Below are positions 17,992 through 27,100 of a stretch of DNA of 64,000 bases, one piece after another. The notes beneath the pieces were generated by a model that saw only the letters and a list, made by a program, of their open reading frames with translations, was not told the origin of the DNA and ran no database searches. Source of the DNA: Dyadobacter jejuensis (GTDB lineage Bacteria > Bacteroidota > Bacteroidia > Cytophagales > Spirosomataceae); NCBI RefSeq assembly GCF_003149085.1, contig NZ_QGDT01000005.1:62001-126000 (forward strand), read 5' to 3'. The first letter of the stretch is position 1. Each line of letters starts with the position of its first letter. The position numbers and the translations under genes were made by a program.

Positions 17992-19419
17992 TTATTTTAA
18001 AAAGGTTTCTACTGCGGTATTTCTAGTCACTACATGGGTTTTTAAGTTACTTAGTTCCGTCTCAAAGGCGGCGGCACTACTTAGGTTAGAATATCTACTT
18101 TGTTCAGGCTCGCTTCCTGTCACATAAGGTTGAATTAGGTTATGGTATTTGTCGAATAATGCGCTCATAGTGGCAGGGACAAAAACATTCTCCTTAAATT
18201 CTTGGACATACGTTTTGTATTGGCTGTAGTACACGGCGTCGTCGGCTATATAACGGAGTAGGGGCCAGGTAGATGTCACTTCGGTCATGCTCAATGATAC
18301 CGCCGACCGACCACTTCCTGCGTTACCCCCTCCGCCGGGTCCGGTTGGAGCTTGGCTTGTGGTGGTAACCGTCATCGATTCGTTGAAATCCCAAGGGATC
18401 CAGGTTAGCTTATTGACGGGGGCATTGTACAGGTAGTGATTATGCGCCATGGCACCATATACATCCCAGTTTACGATGGTGTTGTTGACGGCTAGGTACT
18501 TCAGGAAATGGTCTACATTGAAGGTGCTTTCCAAATTGGCCCGCCATTCTGCTGCATTGGAGGTCCGGTTAGATGCGTTAAGGGCCGTAATAAAGGCTTG
18601 TACATCGCTATAGTCAGATTCTGTTTCGTTGTTTTTCTTCTCAAATTCCGATTGGGTGAAGGTCCTAAAATATGATTCAGGCTTATAGATATTCCCATCG
18701 TCTTCTCCAAACTGATCGGCTACCATTGAGTCGTCTATTACCTCTACCATGGTATAAACCCCACAGTATTTGCTCCCGGAGCCAAAATTGATATAAACCT
18801 TGTAAAAGGCCGTCCTAGCTGCTGGTACACCGGCTGCCCTGAAAATATCTGAGGCCGCTTTCTCTCTGATCAGCGAATTGTCGTTATAGGCAGGGGACAT
18901 CGACAGTTCTTTGAACCCATACAGCCGCTGATTTTTGATGGCTGGATAGTCGTCTTCATATTTATCCATATGTAGCCTAAAGGGGAGCTTGTATATCCCC
19001 GATTTCCAAATGGAAGAAAGACTGGAATTTCCCTTTAGGCGAAAGCCGACATGATTCCAGACCTTGCCGTTGAAGGTTACCGTCGTGGCCACGTATCCAG
19101 GATCCTCATCGGTGCTGGTAGTTCCTCCAGGGGCCCCTCCTGAACTCCCAAAAGATCCCATTCCGATCGAGACCATATTGGCTTGTATGGCCGACCAGTC
19201 GCCCGACGTCATGGTGATTTCCAGAGTATTGACCGATTCTTGAGGAAATATGACTTCATAGTTGGGCTCCACCTCGTTGCTATGCGTTTCGGTGGTCCAG
19301 TCAGCGTTGTCTTCAATGGGATCATCTACCACCACGTCGGTCGAAGGCGACACTTTGCAGGAAGTTAGGGCAATGGTAATTGCGATAAAAAGCTGTAAAA
19401 AGGAAATTGGAGCTTTCAT
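17992..19419 (-). CDS. CotH-family kinase-like lipoprotein (1)
   Basis: 475 residues; lipoprotein signal with Cys21 (IALTSC). CotH landmarks: VGFRLKGNSSL at 124-134, LYGFKELSMSPAYNDNSLIR at 166-185, KYCGVYTMVEVIDD at 217-230, NIYKPE at 243-248 and the metal-binding IPWDFNESM at 341-349. CotH proteins are atypical kinases that phosphorylate secreted or surface proteins. A glycine-rich stretch (GSSGGAPGGT) sits near residue 91. It is a close paralogue of the CotH gene upstream (19575-21080) and starts 155 bases after it, enough room for a second promoter; direct repeats lie in that gap. Confidence 0.9.
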   Translation of the reverse strand: MKAPISFLQLFIAITIALTSCKVSPSTDVVVDDPIEDNADWTTETHSNEVEPNYEVIFPQESVNTLEITMTSGDWSAIQANMVSIGMGSFGSSGGAPGGTTSTDEDPGYVATTVTFNGKVWNHVGFRLKGNSSLSSIWKSGIYKLPFRLHMDKYEDDYPAIKNQRLYGFKELSMSPAYNDNSLIREKAASDIFRAAGVPAARTAFYKVYINFGSGSKYCGVYTMVEVIDDSMVADQFGEDDGNIYKPESYFRTFTQSEFEKKNNETESDYSDVQAFITALNASNRTSNAAEWRANLESTFNVDHFLKYLAVNNTIVNWDVYGAMAHNHYLYNAPVNKLTWIPWDFNESMTVTTTSQAPTGPGGGGNAGSGRSAVSLSMTEVTSTWPLLRYIADDAVYYSQYKTYVQEFKENVFVPATMSALFDKYHNLIQPYVTGSEPEQSRYSNLSSAAAFETELSNLKTHVVTRNTAVETFLK

Positions 19420-19510
19420 AATTAGAAAATTTATAGTTATTGGTGTCTGAAAGCATGGGTTAATTGCTTCTATAGAGTATTTCGCTGAATTTGAGCTATT
19501 TGTTACAGTG

Positions 19511-19541
19511 TGTCGATAAATTAATAGAATCTGTCGATAAA
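19511..19541. promoter_or_regulatory. 21-bp-spaced direct repeat, candidate LytTR site upstream of CotH 1
   Basis: tgtcgataaa occurs at 19511-19520 and again, identical, at 19532-19541: a start-to-start distance of 21 bases, two helical turns. LytTR regulators bind direct repeats with this kind of spacing, and a LytTR gene lies at 22407. The specific sequence is not a known consensus, so the link is inference. Confidence 0.4.
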
Positions 19542-19574
19542 AACCCCATTTTAAAGGAGTTCGTCAGCGGTCCG

Positions 19575-21080
19575 TTATTGCATAAATGTTTTCAAGGCCT
19601 CTTTCTGCCTCGTCTTTACATGTTGCTTTAGCTCCTTAAGTTCTGCTTTGAATTCTTTATAGCCAGTCATCTGGCTATAGGGGCTTTTTTCTTCTTTGGC
19701 CGCACTGTCTAAGAGCCGATAATAACGGTCGAAGATGGTGCTCATGCGTTCAGGAGTAAACAGGGTCTGGGCAAATTCGGTAACATAGGCCCTATATCGG
19801 GCGTAGTAGGTTGGATCTTCGGCCATATGCCTAATGAGGGGCCATTGAGTTCCCACCGTTTTCAATTCAAGGTCTACCCCCTGCTTACCCCGTCCTGGGG
19901 CGTTAGCCATTCCGGCTGCACCAGGTCTTGTTCCGGCCGTTCCAGCCATGGCTGGTCGTGGTCCTGGAGGTCCTGGCCTATTGGGTTGGCCTTGGGTGGG
20001 AGGGGCCATGCCTTCTTTTTGGGTGCTCATCGCCTCGTTTTGATCCCAAGGAATCCAGTTGAGTTGTCCATTTTGTGCCTGATATAAATAATAGTTGTGT
20101 GCCATGGCACCATAAGAATCCCAAGAGACCATTAGGGTGTTCATAGCCAGCCATTTTAAAAAGCCATCTACATTTAAGGCTTGTTCCATTTCTTGGCGCC
20201 ATCTTACGGGTTCTGTGGTGCGGTAAGGCGCATTCAGGAACGTGATGAATTGCTCCACATCGGAGAAGTCGGCCTTCTTTTTATTATTTTTCTTTTCAAA
20301 TTGGGAAGCGGTGAAGGAAGCAAAAGTGGACTCTGGTTTGTAAATATTACCGTCGTCCTCTCCAAATTGATTTTTTATCATGGTGTCATCGACCACCTCC
20401 ACAATCGTATAAACTCCACAGTATTGAGTGTCATCTCCGAAGTCGATGTATACTTTACAAAAAGATGTTTGAGCAGCAGGTACACCGGCGGCTCTAAATA
20501 AATCGGAAGCCACCTTTTCGCGGATCAGGGAAGGGTCATTAAAAGCTGGCGACAAAGACAGTTCCTGAAAACCATGAAGGGATTGTTTGTCGTATTTCTT
20601 AAAATTGAGCCTAAAGGGTAATTTGTAAATACCCCTTGCCCAAGAAGTCATCAGGCTCGAATTTCCTTTTAAGCGGAATCCTACTTGGTTTAACGATAGT
20701 CCATTAAAATCTATGTCGACAGGTACATAGATCGGGTCTTCAGCCATGGCTCCTGAAGGCCCCCCACCTGGCAGCATTCCCTGAGGACCTCCCGGCGGAG
20801 GCCCCTGCCGGTTGCCACCGGGCACAGGGCTTACGTTGGAGCCTTGCTGGGCCGACCTAGCTCCGAAGGTGCCAAATTTTTCCTGCATATTGTCGTTGAT
20901 GGCATCCCAATTGGATTGGTCGACCTTGATATGCAGCGTATTGATCTTTTCATCGTTAAATACGAGACTATATTGAGGGGGCTCAAGCACTTCTTGTTCC
21001 GAATGATCGATTTGGCCCATAACCAGTGAACTTAACACCAGTAGTGTAGCCGATAGTAGGAGTTTTGTTTTTTTAGACAT
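19575..21080 (-). CDS. CotH-family kinase-like secreted protein (2) with Pro/Gly-rich insertions
   Basis: Start chosen at the ATG at 21080 (MSKKTKLLLSATLLVLSSL), which begins a clear signal peptide; 501 residues. It has the same CotH landmarks as its neighbour: VGFRLKGNSSLMTSW, LHGFQELSLSPAFNDPSLIR, YCGVYTIVEVVDD, GNIYKPES and LNWIPWDQNEAM. Here the metal motif is PWDQN instead of PWDFN. Two low-complexity insertions rich in Gly, Pro and Met stand out: one before the LKGNSS motif (RQGPPPGGPQGMLPGGGP) and one after PWDQN (QPNRPGPPGPRPAMAG and following). It is the first gene of the operon, divergent from the LytS-like gene. Confidence 0.9.
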   Translation of the reverse strand: MSKKTKLLLSATLLVLSSLVMGQIDHSEQEVLEPPQYSLVFNDEKINTLHIKVDQSNWDAINDNMQEKFGTFGARSAQQGSNVSPVPGGNRQGPPPGGPQGMLPGGGPSGAMAEDPIYVPVDIDFNGLSLNQVGFRLKGNSSLMTSWARGIYKLPFRLNFKKYDKQSLHGFQELSLSPAFNDPSLIREKVASDLFRAAGVPAAQTSFCKVYIDFGDDTQYCGVYTIVEVVDDTMIKNQFGEDDGNIYKPESTFASFTASQFEKKNNKKKADFSDVEQFITFLNAPYRTTEPVRWRQEMEQALNVDGFLKWLAMNTLMVSWDSYGAMAHNYYLYQAQNGQLNWIPWDQNEAMSTQKEGMAPPTQGQPNRPGPPGPRPAMAGTAGTRPGAAGMANAPGRGKQGVDLELKTVGTQWPLIRHMAEDPTYYARYRAYVTEFAQTLFTPERMSTIFDRYYRLLDSAAKEEKSPYSQMTGYKEFKAELKELKQHVKTRQKEALKTFMQ

Positions 21081-21313
21081 CTTAAACGTATCTTGGTGAA
21101 TCTGGTGGCCAAGGTATACGATTATTTTGGGGACATCTAGCACCTGTAGACACTGGGGCCAATTGTGTAGATGAATAGCTAAAATGGCTCCAGGGAGCCA
21201 AAAAGCCACTTTTTGGTAAAATTGACTATCCCTCTACACATTCCCTATGAATATATACACTTTGCAGAAATAGGATGGAAATGCGATACTTTTGGTTTAA
21301 AAAATAAGCATAT
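21081..21313. promoter_or_regulatory. Divergent promoter region between CotH 2 and LytS-like kinase
   Basis: A 233-base gap serving both directions. It contains a direct repeat tgtaga at 21145-21150 and 21166-21171, again 21 bases start to start, like the pair at 19511/19532. Two adjacent small inverted repeats follow: tggctcc/ggagcca (21185-21191, 21194-21200) and ccaaaaa/tttttgg (21198-21204, 21210-21216). A tacactttg element near 21260, about 50 bases before the kinase ATG, is close to the Bacteroidota -7 box (TAnnTTTG) but has three bases in the gap. Confidence 0.45.
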
Positions 21314-22414
21314 ATGAAATATTTCGAACGTTATCTGCTGCTATTAGGGATGTTGGTTTTCCTGCTATCTCCATTCCTTCTTTCCCCTTTTTCAGTCTTT
21401 GAAGCCTTCCAATACCCACAATACCAAAATGTGCTTTTGGCCAAAATAGTCATCAATGTACTCCTTATAGGAGTCTTTATTTTTAACCTCAAGGTTTTGA
21501 CTCCACGCTTGTTAGACAATAAGCGTGCGGTAGAATTTGCCTTCGTATTACTGGCTTTGCTCGTCTGCTTTTTAGTTGTCGACACTTTTTTGATGCGCCA
21601 GGTGCAAAGTCCATTTCCTGGCCCTGGGCTAGGCAATGGACCTATTGGAGAGCCACGCCCACCCCGGCCTAGGCCCGACGGGGGTATATGGGGAGGACTG
21701 GTTAACTTTCCGCAACTGATCGGCAACCTTATTCTATTCCTAGTCATCGTGTTGTCGAGTTCTATCCTTGTTCTGCTCAGGGAAAGGTTGCGCGAAGAGG
21801 ATTTAAGAAAACAGATTCTATATGAAAAAGTAAAAGCAGAACTCTCGGTTCTGAAGTTGCAAATAAGCCCACATTTTTTGTTTAACACCCTCAATAACAT
21901 CCGGTATTTGGCTAGGAGAAAATCCGATAAAACCGAAGAAGCCGTGGTGGAACTGGCGCAGTTGCTCCGCTATATGATTTACCAAGTCAACGACGATCGG
22001 GTACCTTTATCAAAGGAAATAGAGTATTTGCAACGTTATATAAAATTGCAGCAAATGCGGCTCCAAGCTCATACCCAGGTGCATTTTAAGTTTGCTGGAA
22101 ACGCCGAACGTCATAGTATCGAGCCTTTGCTATTTATCCCCTTCGTCGAAAATGCCTTTAAATATGGCGTTCATGCCCATGAAGCCTCAAACATCACCAT
22201 AGAGCTCACGGTGAGCGATACGGAACTACATTTTCTTTGTGAGAATAGCACATTTGGAGGTGCGGTACTGCCCGAATTAGGAGCTTCCGGTGTGGGAATT
22301 GCGAATGTTAAAAAAAGACTTCAACTTTACTACCCCCATCGGCATCGGCTTAGCCTTAGCGAGCTCGATGGGAAGTATGGTGTAGACCTTACCCTTCAAT
22401 TGACCCATGGATAA
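21314..22414 (+). CDS. LytS-type sensor histidine kinase
   Basis: 366 residues with four membrane segments (about 8-28, 40-60, 72-92, 130-155). Then comes the His_kinase domain with the phospho-acceptor in LQISPHFLFNTLNNIRYL (His187) and the ATP-binding N-box EPLLFIPFVENAFKYGV. The loop between segments 3 and 4 (about 100-128) is a Pro/Gly run (FPGPGLGNGP, PRPPRPRPDGG), unusual for this class and similar in composition to the insertions of the CotH protein encoded divergently. The stop overlaps the start of the response-regulator gene by eight bases, so the two are coupled. Confidence 0.93.
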   Translation: MKYFERYLLLLGMLVFLLSPFLLSPFSVFEAFQYPQYQNVLLAKIVINVLLIGVFIFNLKVLTPRLLDNKRAVEFAFVLLALLVCFLVVDTFLMRQVQSPFPGPGLGNGPIGEPRPPRPRPDGGIWGGLVNFPQLIGNLILFLVIVLSSSILVLLRERLREEDLRKQILYEKVKAELSVLKLQISPHFLFNTLNNIRYLARRKSDKTEEAVVELAQLLRYMIYQVNDDRVPLSKEIEYLQRYIKLQQMRLQAHTQVHFKFAGNAERHSIEPLLFIPFVENAFKYGVHAHEASNITIELTVSDTELHFLCENSTFGGAVLPELGASGVGIANVKKRLQLYYPHRHRLSLSELDGKYGVDLTLQLTHG

Positions 22415-23111
22415 AATAAAATGCATTGCTATTGACGACGAGCCCTTCGCTCTCGAATTGATAAGTGAAGATATTCAGCGATTAGATTTTCTTGAACTTG
22501 TGGGTTCCTTTCCGGGGCCCGATGCCGCCGGCAACCTGCTCAAAGAAGGGGAGGTCGACCTTATCTTCCTCGATATTCAGATGCCCACCATCACCGGAAT
22601 AGAGTTCTTGAAGTCGACGCCTGTTCATCCCATGGTCATTCTGACGACCGCTTACGAGCAATATGCACTAGATGGTTTCGAGCTCAATGTAGTGGACTAT
22701 CTCGTAAAACCCATTCCTTTTACTCGTTTTCAGCAAGCTGCCGAACGGGCTTTAAATCTGTTTCAATTGAACAAGCTGGCCAGTACTCAGCAGCCACTTC
22801 CACCCATCTATGTGAATACCCAATACCAAAAAGTAAAGATCGCTCAAGAGGATATCAGCTATGTTGAAGGTATGAAAGACTATGTCAAGATATATATCGA
22901 GAACCAGTCGGAGCCTATACTCACCCGTATGAACTTAAAAAAGATGGAGTCCCTGTTGTCCCCAGAGCGGTTTTGTCGGGTTCATAATTCCTTTGTGGTC
23001 CCCTTAGAGAAAATCACAAGCTCCTTACGGTCCAAGCTATTCCTAGGTTCGGTAGAAATCCCGATCGGGGAGAAGTTTGCCGAGCATTTTAGAGAAAGGT
23101 ATCAGCAGTAG
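22407..23111 (+). CDS. LytTR-family response regulator
   Basis: 234 residues. The receiver domain (1-120) has the acidic pair AIDDEP and the phosphorylation site Asp56 in LIFLDIQMP, then TTAYEQYALDGFELNVVDYL and the KP loop. The LytTR DNA-binding domain (about 130-232) contains YVEGMKDYVKIY, KKMESLLSPERFCRVHNSFVV and IPIGEKFAEHF. It partners the kinase gene that overlaps its start. Its likely targets are its own promoter region and the divergent CotH operon, where 21-bp-spaced direct repeats are seen. Confidence 0.94.
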   Translation: MDKIKCIAIDDEPFALELISEDIQRLDFLELVGSFPGPDAAGNLLKEGEVDLIFLDIQMPTITGIEFLKSTPVHPMVILTTAYEQYALDGFELNVVDYLVKPIPFTRFQQAAERALNLFQLNKLASTQQPLPPIYVNTQYQKVKIAQEDISYVEGMKDYVKIYIENQSEPILTRMNLKKMESLLSPERFCRVHNSFVVPLEKITSSLRSKLFLGSVEIPIGEKFAEHFRERYQQ

Positions 23112-23819
23112 GAGGGGAAGGGGGGGATTCACCGTGGCATGTGGCCCCAGCATACTCATAGCCCGACAGATCCCATACCGACCCCACTCCAAGGTGGATA
23201 ATCAGCGCGAAAACTACATAACTAAAACTGCTAACTACCAAGGCAGGAATAATGGCTCTATAATATTCTACCGCATGTTTGTGATGAAGAATCTCTAGTG
23301 CAAACAGACTTCCCCCCAGAGAGCCCCAAACAGGGCCGTAAACCCTGAGGCCATTCCGGCCATAGTCATCGATCTCATTTCTTCCCCCTTTAGACGTAAT
23401 ATCCGGCCAAACCAGGTGCCGGTTGATCCCATAACCTGTACCAGCGGGGCTTCTGGTCCTGGGCTCCCACCCGAGGCGACACAGAGAAGGGAGGAGCGTA
23501 TCATCGATGTGTAGTTTTTGGGCTCTAGCTTCCCCTTAGAGAAGTGAATAGTATTGACCATGAGGTGAATCTCGCCTATGAAGTGGATCGCCAGGCCAGC
23601 CAATAGTCCGCTTTAGGGCCATTAACGGGATGACTTGCCAGCCAACATATAAACAAAAAACTCGAGAACGATCCAATAGGTACTTGTAATAGCTCCCCCT
23701 ATGATCCCCAGAAGTGCCCACAGTAAGAAGGTTCTACTAAAAACGAAAGGGTTGAAATGGATCGGTTGGTCTAATAAGTTGGTAAAGGTGATAAGCTTCC
23801 TTTTATTATAAACAGTCAC
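23112..23819 (-). pseudogene. Decayed ClC-type chloride channel gene
   Basis: Read from an ATG at 23819, the minus strand encodes MTVYNKRKLITFTNLLDQ and the first membrane segment of a ClC channel (LLWALLGIIGGAITSTYW), then hits two in-frame stops near 23615-23625. The same frame continues with GLLAGLAIHFIGEIHL and the filter-like SGGSPGPEAPLVQV. After GFTALFGALWG a one-base frame shift is needed to follow SLFALEILHHKHAVEYYRAI and the rest to about SGYEYAG. Similarity ends there, right against the LytTR stop; the C-terminal half or more is missing. With at least two stops, one shift and a 3' truncation, it is not functional. Confidence 0.85.
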
Positions 23820-24114
23820 TGGATTGGCTACAAGGTGAAATTAAAATCTGGGCTAGGTTTGCTCGGTGACCTATGAGCGCACCAATATGCAGTACTACTT
23901 AAACCCAATTTTATTTAAGAATATTTACAAAGTGACTCAGGGTGTTTCACTTGGTTTGAGTCTTGATAGGTTATCCTAGGCTTTTGGAAATCTAACCCTT
24001 TCTAAGAGGACTTTAATATGGATGTGCCGGTTGCAAACGGTACTGACTTATTGAGCAATTATTGGAAAATTGGTACAAGTAATGATTAACTGGTTTTGAT
24101 CACTTAAATATTGT
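23820..24114. other. Upstream region of PUL 2
   Basis: No gene is visible. A short inverted repeat (aagtga / tcactt, about 23929-23951) and A/T-rich sequence precede susC. The promoter of PUL 2 must lie here but no convincing -7/-33 pair was found. Confidence 0.35.
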
Positions 24115-27100
24115 ATGATGAAGAGACATTTATGGACTGCCCCATTATGGGTGCTCATGCTCGTTTTATGCCTGATCCCTTGGGATTCGAAGGCGCAAAT
24201 TTTGGCTTTTTCCCAGCAAGTAAACAAGGAACAGCCTGCTACGGTCAGAAAACCGCTCATTGGACTGCTGGAACAGCTGAAAGAGTATTATAAAGTAGAA
24301 ATTCTTTTTGAAGCCAAAACCGTCGAAGGGATATATTCCAATAGTGCTGGTATCAACAAGAAGCAAGACCTGGAAAGCAACCTGAAGGCTGCTTTATGGC
24401 CGTTGGGGTTGAATTTTAAGAAGATTAATGATCATTCCTATATCATTATTAAGGGGCAAAGTCAGAAGAGCAAAAGAGCTGAAGCCCCAGCAACGGGCCT
24501 ACAAGGGGGAAACCCATCGCCACCAGTACCCGATAAGGTACTTCAAACGATTACGGGTCAGGTGTTGGATGAGGAAAATCTACCCTTGCCGGGAGTTAGC
24601 GTGGTGCTTAAGGGAACGACTATCGGAACGACCACCGATTCGGACGGGCGTTTTAGTATTGAGGTTAGTAATCCTGGCGAGGTAATCAGCTTTTCGTTCG
24701 TGGGTTTTAAGTCCCAGGAAGTTACGGTGGGTTCACGAACACAATTGTCGGTCGTGCTTGAACCCAACCTGAGTGTTCTGGACGAGATCATTGTGGTAGG
24801 CTACGGCACCAAAAAGAAGGAAGAAGTGACCGGTGCCATAGCGCAAGTAAGTGGAGAGGCCCTAACCAGCCGTCCTGTCACCAAAGTAGGGCAAGCCCTG
24901 CAAGGCCTTATACCTAACTTGAATGTGACCAATCCAGACGGAAATCCCAATGCCAATCCTACTTTTAATGTCCGTGGTACCACCTCACTGAGTGGAGGAA
25001 GTGCCTTGGTGTTGGTCGACGGTATCCAAATGGACATGAATTTGCTGAACCCTGCTGATATTGAAAGTATTACAGTGTTGAAAGATGCGGCCTCGGCGGC
25101 CATCTATGGTGCTAGGGGGGCATTTGGAGTAATATTGGTTACTACCAAAAAAGGCTCGGTGAATAAGAAGGCCCAAATCAGTTATTCGGGCAGTATTCAG
25201 TTCAATAAGCCCACTTATCTGCCCGACTTATTGAGTACAACCGAATTTTTGGAGTCTCAGAATGTGGCGCAGTTTAATGTCAATGGCGGTCAGAAATACA
25301 GTGATGATCAGATCAAATGGGTGCAGGATTATATAGACGACCCTATCAATAACCCCAGTTACCATATTCTGCCTAATGGGAAGATATTTTGGAATTACCC
25401 CAATAATGTAATCGAAAATATGGTACAGCCCTGGGCGCCAGGACATAACCATACGGTCAATGTGACGGGTGGAAATGCAAAAACATCCTACTATTTCTCT
25501 GGGGCCTTCCTCAAGCAGGATGGGCTCTTCAAAACTTCTACGGATGTTTTTAAACGGTATAACTTCACCAGCAATGTCAGTTCGCAAATAACCGATTGGT
25601 TTAAGTTAGGAGCTAAGGTGAACTATGCTGCTACCGGCTACGACGAACCTCATAAATACCCTAACAAAGGTTCGGACTGGTGGGAGCAAATGACCCGAGG
25701 GGAGCCCCAGGTGCTTTTCCCGCAGTTTACCCCCGCCGACTCCCCAGTAGGAGCAGGTATTGCAACCGAAAATTTTGCGAATTTCTTGCAGAGTGGGTCT
25801 AGAAAGATCGATAATGCGACCACGGGCATTTATAGTGTGGATGCGGAAGTGTTTCCATTGAAGGGACTCAAGGTAAATGCTAACTTTTCGTATACCTCCA
25901 AAAGACAGAACATCAAGGAAAATCAAGTGGCCTTCCCCTACATTAGAGACACTTGGATTCCTCAAATATCGGGAACTTCTCCTTCCTTCGTCCAAAGAAA
26001 TTTTAATTCCTCGGATTATTTTGCCGGAAATATTTATGCGGACTATGGCCATGTAATTAATAATAAGCATACCTTCTCGGCCTTGGTGGGTTATAACCAG
26101 GAATGGTTTAATGGCCTGGGTACGGTAGTTAAAAAACAGGATTTGATAAGTAGTGGGGTGCCCGTGCTCAACTTGGCGACGGGCCTGCTCACCACCGACG
26201 ACAGTGAAACCTCCTGGGCGATCAGAGGAGTGTTTGCCCGTCTCAATTACGACTATATGGGCAAATACCTGATTGAGTTCAATAGTCGTTACGATGGGAC
26301 TTCTCGTTTCCCTCAGGGCCGTCGATTTGGGTATTTTCCATCGGTTTCGGCCGGGTGGCGCGTCAGCAAGGAGCGGTTTATGGAACCTTTGCAAAAGATT
26401 TTACCAGAGTTGAAGCTACGGGCTTCTTATGGTAGTTTAGGAAACCAACTGGTATCGAGCAATTTTCCCTATATTTCTTTGTTTGGTATCAACAACCAGG
26501 TACCCTATATCCTAGGCGATGCCCTGCCCTTAGGAATTACGGCGCCTGGTCTAGTTAGCCCGGGCCTTACCTGGGAAAAAGTGTCTACCCTCGACTTCGG
26601 GGCCGATGCCAATTTACTAGGGAAGCTCAATCTAGGTTTTGACTGGTATAAACGAACCACTTCAGGAATGCTGGTCGCAGGCGATAAACTGCCTGCCGTT
26701 TTGGGTACCGATGTCCCACAGAGAAATGGGGCCGAGCTGGAAACTACTGGTTTTGAATTTAGTATAAAATGGTCGGACCAGCTTAAAAATAATCTGAGGT
26801 ATGATGTAGGGGTGGTATTGTCCAATTACAAAGCCATCATCACCAGGTTTGATAATAATCCCAATCTATTGATTGGAAACAACTATGTAGGTAGAGACGT
26901 AAATGAAATCTGGGGCTTCGAAACGGTAGGGATTTTCCAACAGTCCAGCGACGTGGCCAGTGCTGCTAACCAAGATCAACTGGGTAATTCGGGCAAGTGG
27001 GGGGCTGGAGATATTCAGTATAAAGATTTGAACGGAGACAATGTCATTTCCCGAGGGGCCAATACCGTTACCGATCCCGGCGACCAAAAAATAATAGGGA

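Noticed and set aside
21331-21900. 189-codon antisense frame over the LytS-type kinase gene
   Set aside because: Sequence is basic and low in family character and covers conserved kinase codons on the other strand.
23295-23603. Intact small membrane gene on the minus strand
   Set aside because: It is the middle piece of the broken ClC channel gene, with matching pieces on either side.
25606-26394. Long open frame (262 codons) on the minus strand inside the PUL 2 susC gene
   Set aside because: It lies wholly antisense to a certain gene, has no recognisable domain, and several similar antisense frames occur in the other susC genes as by-products of codon use.
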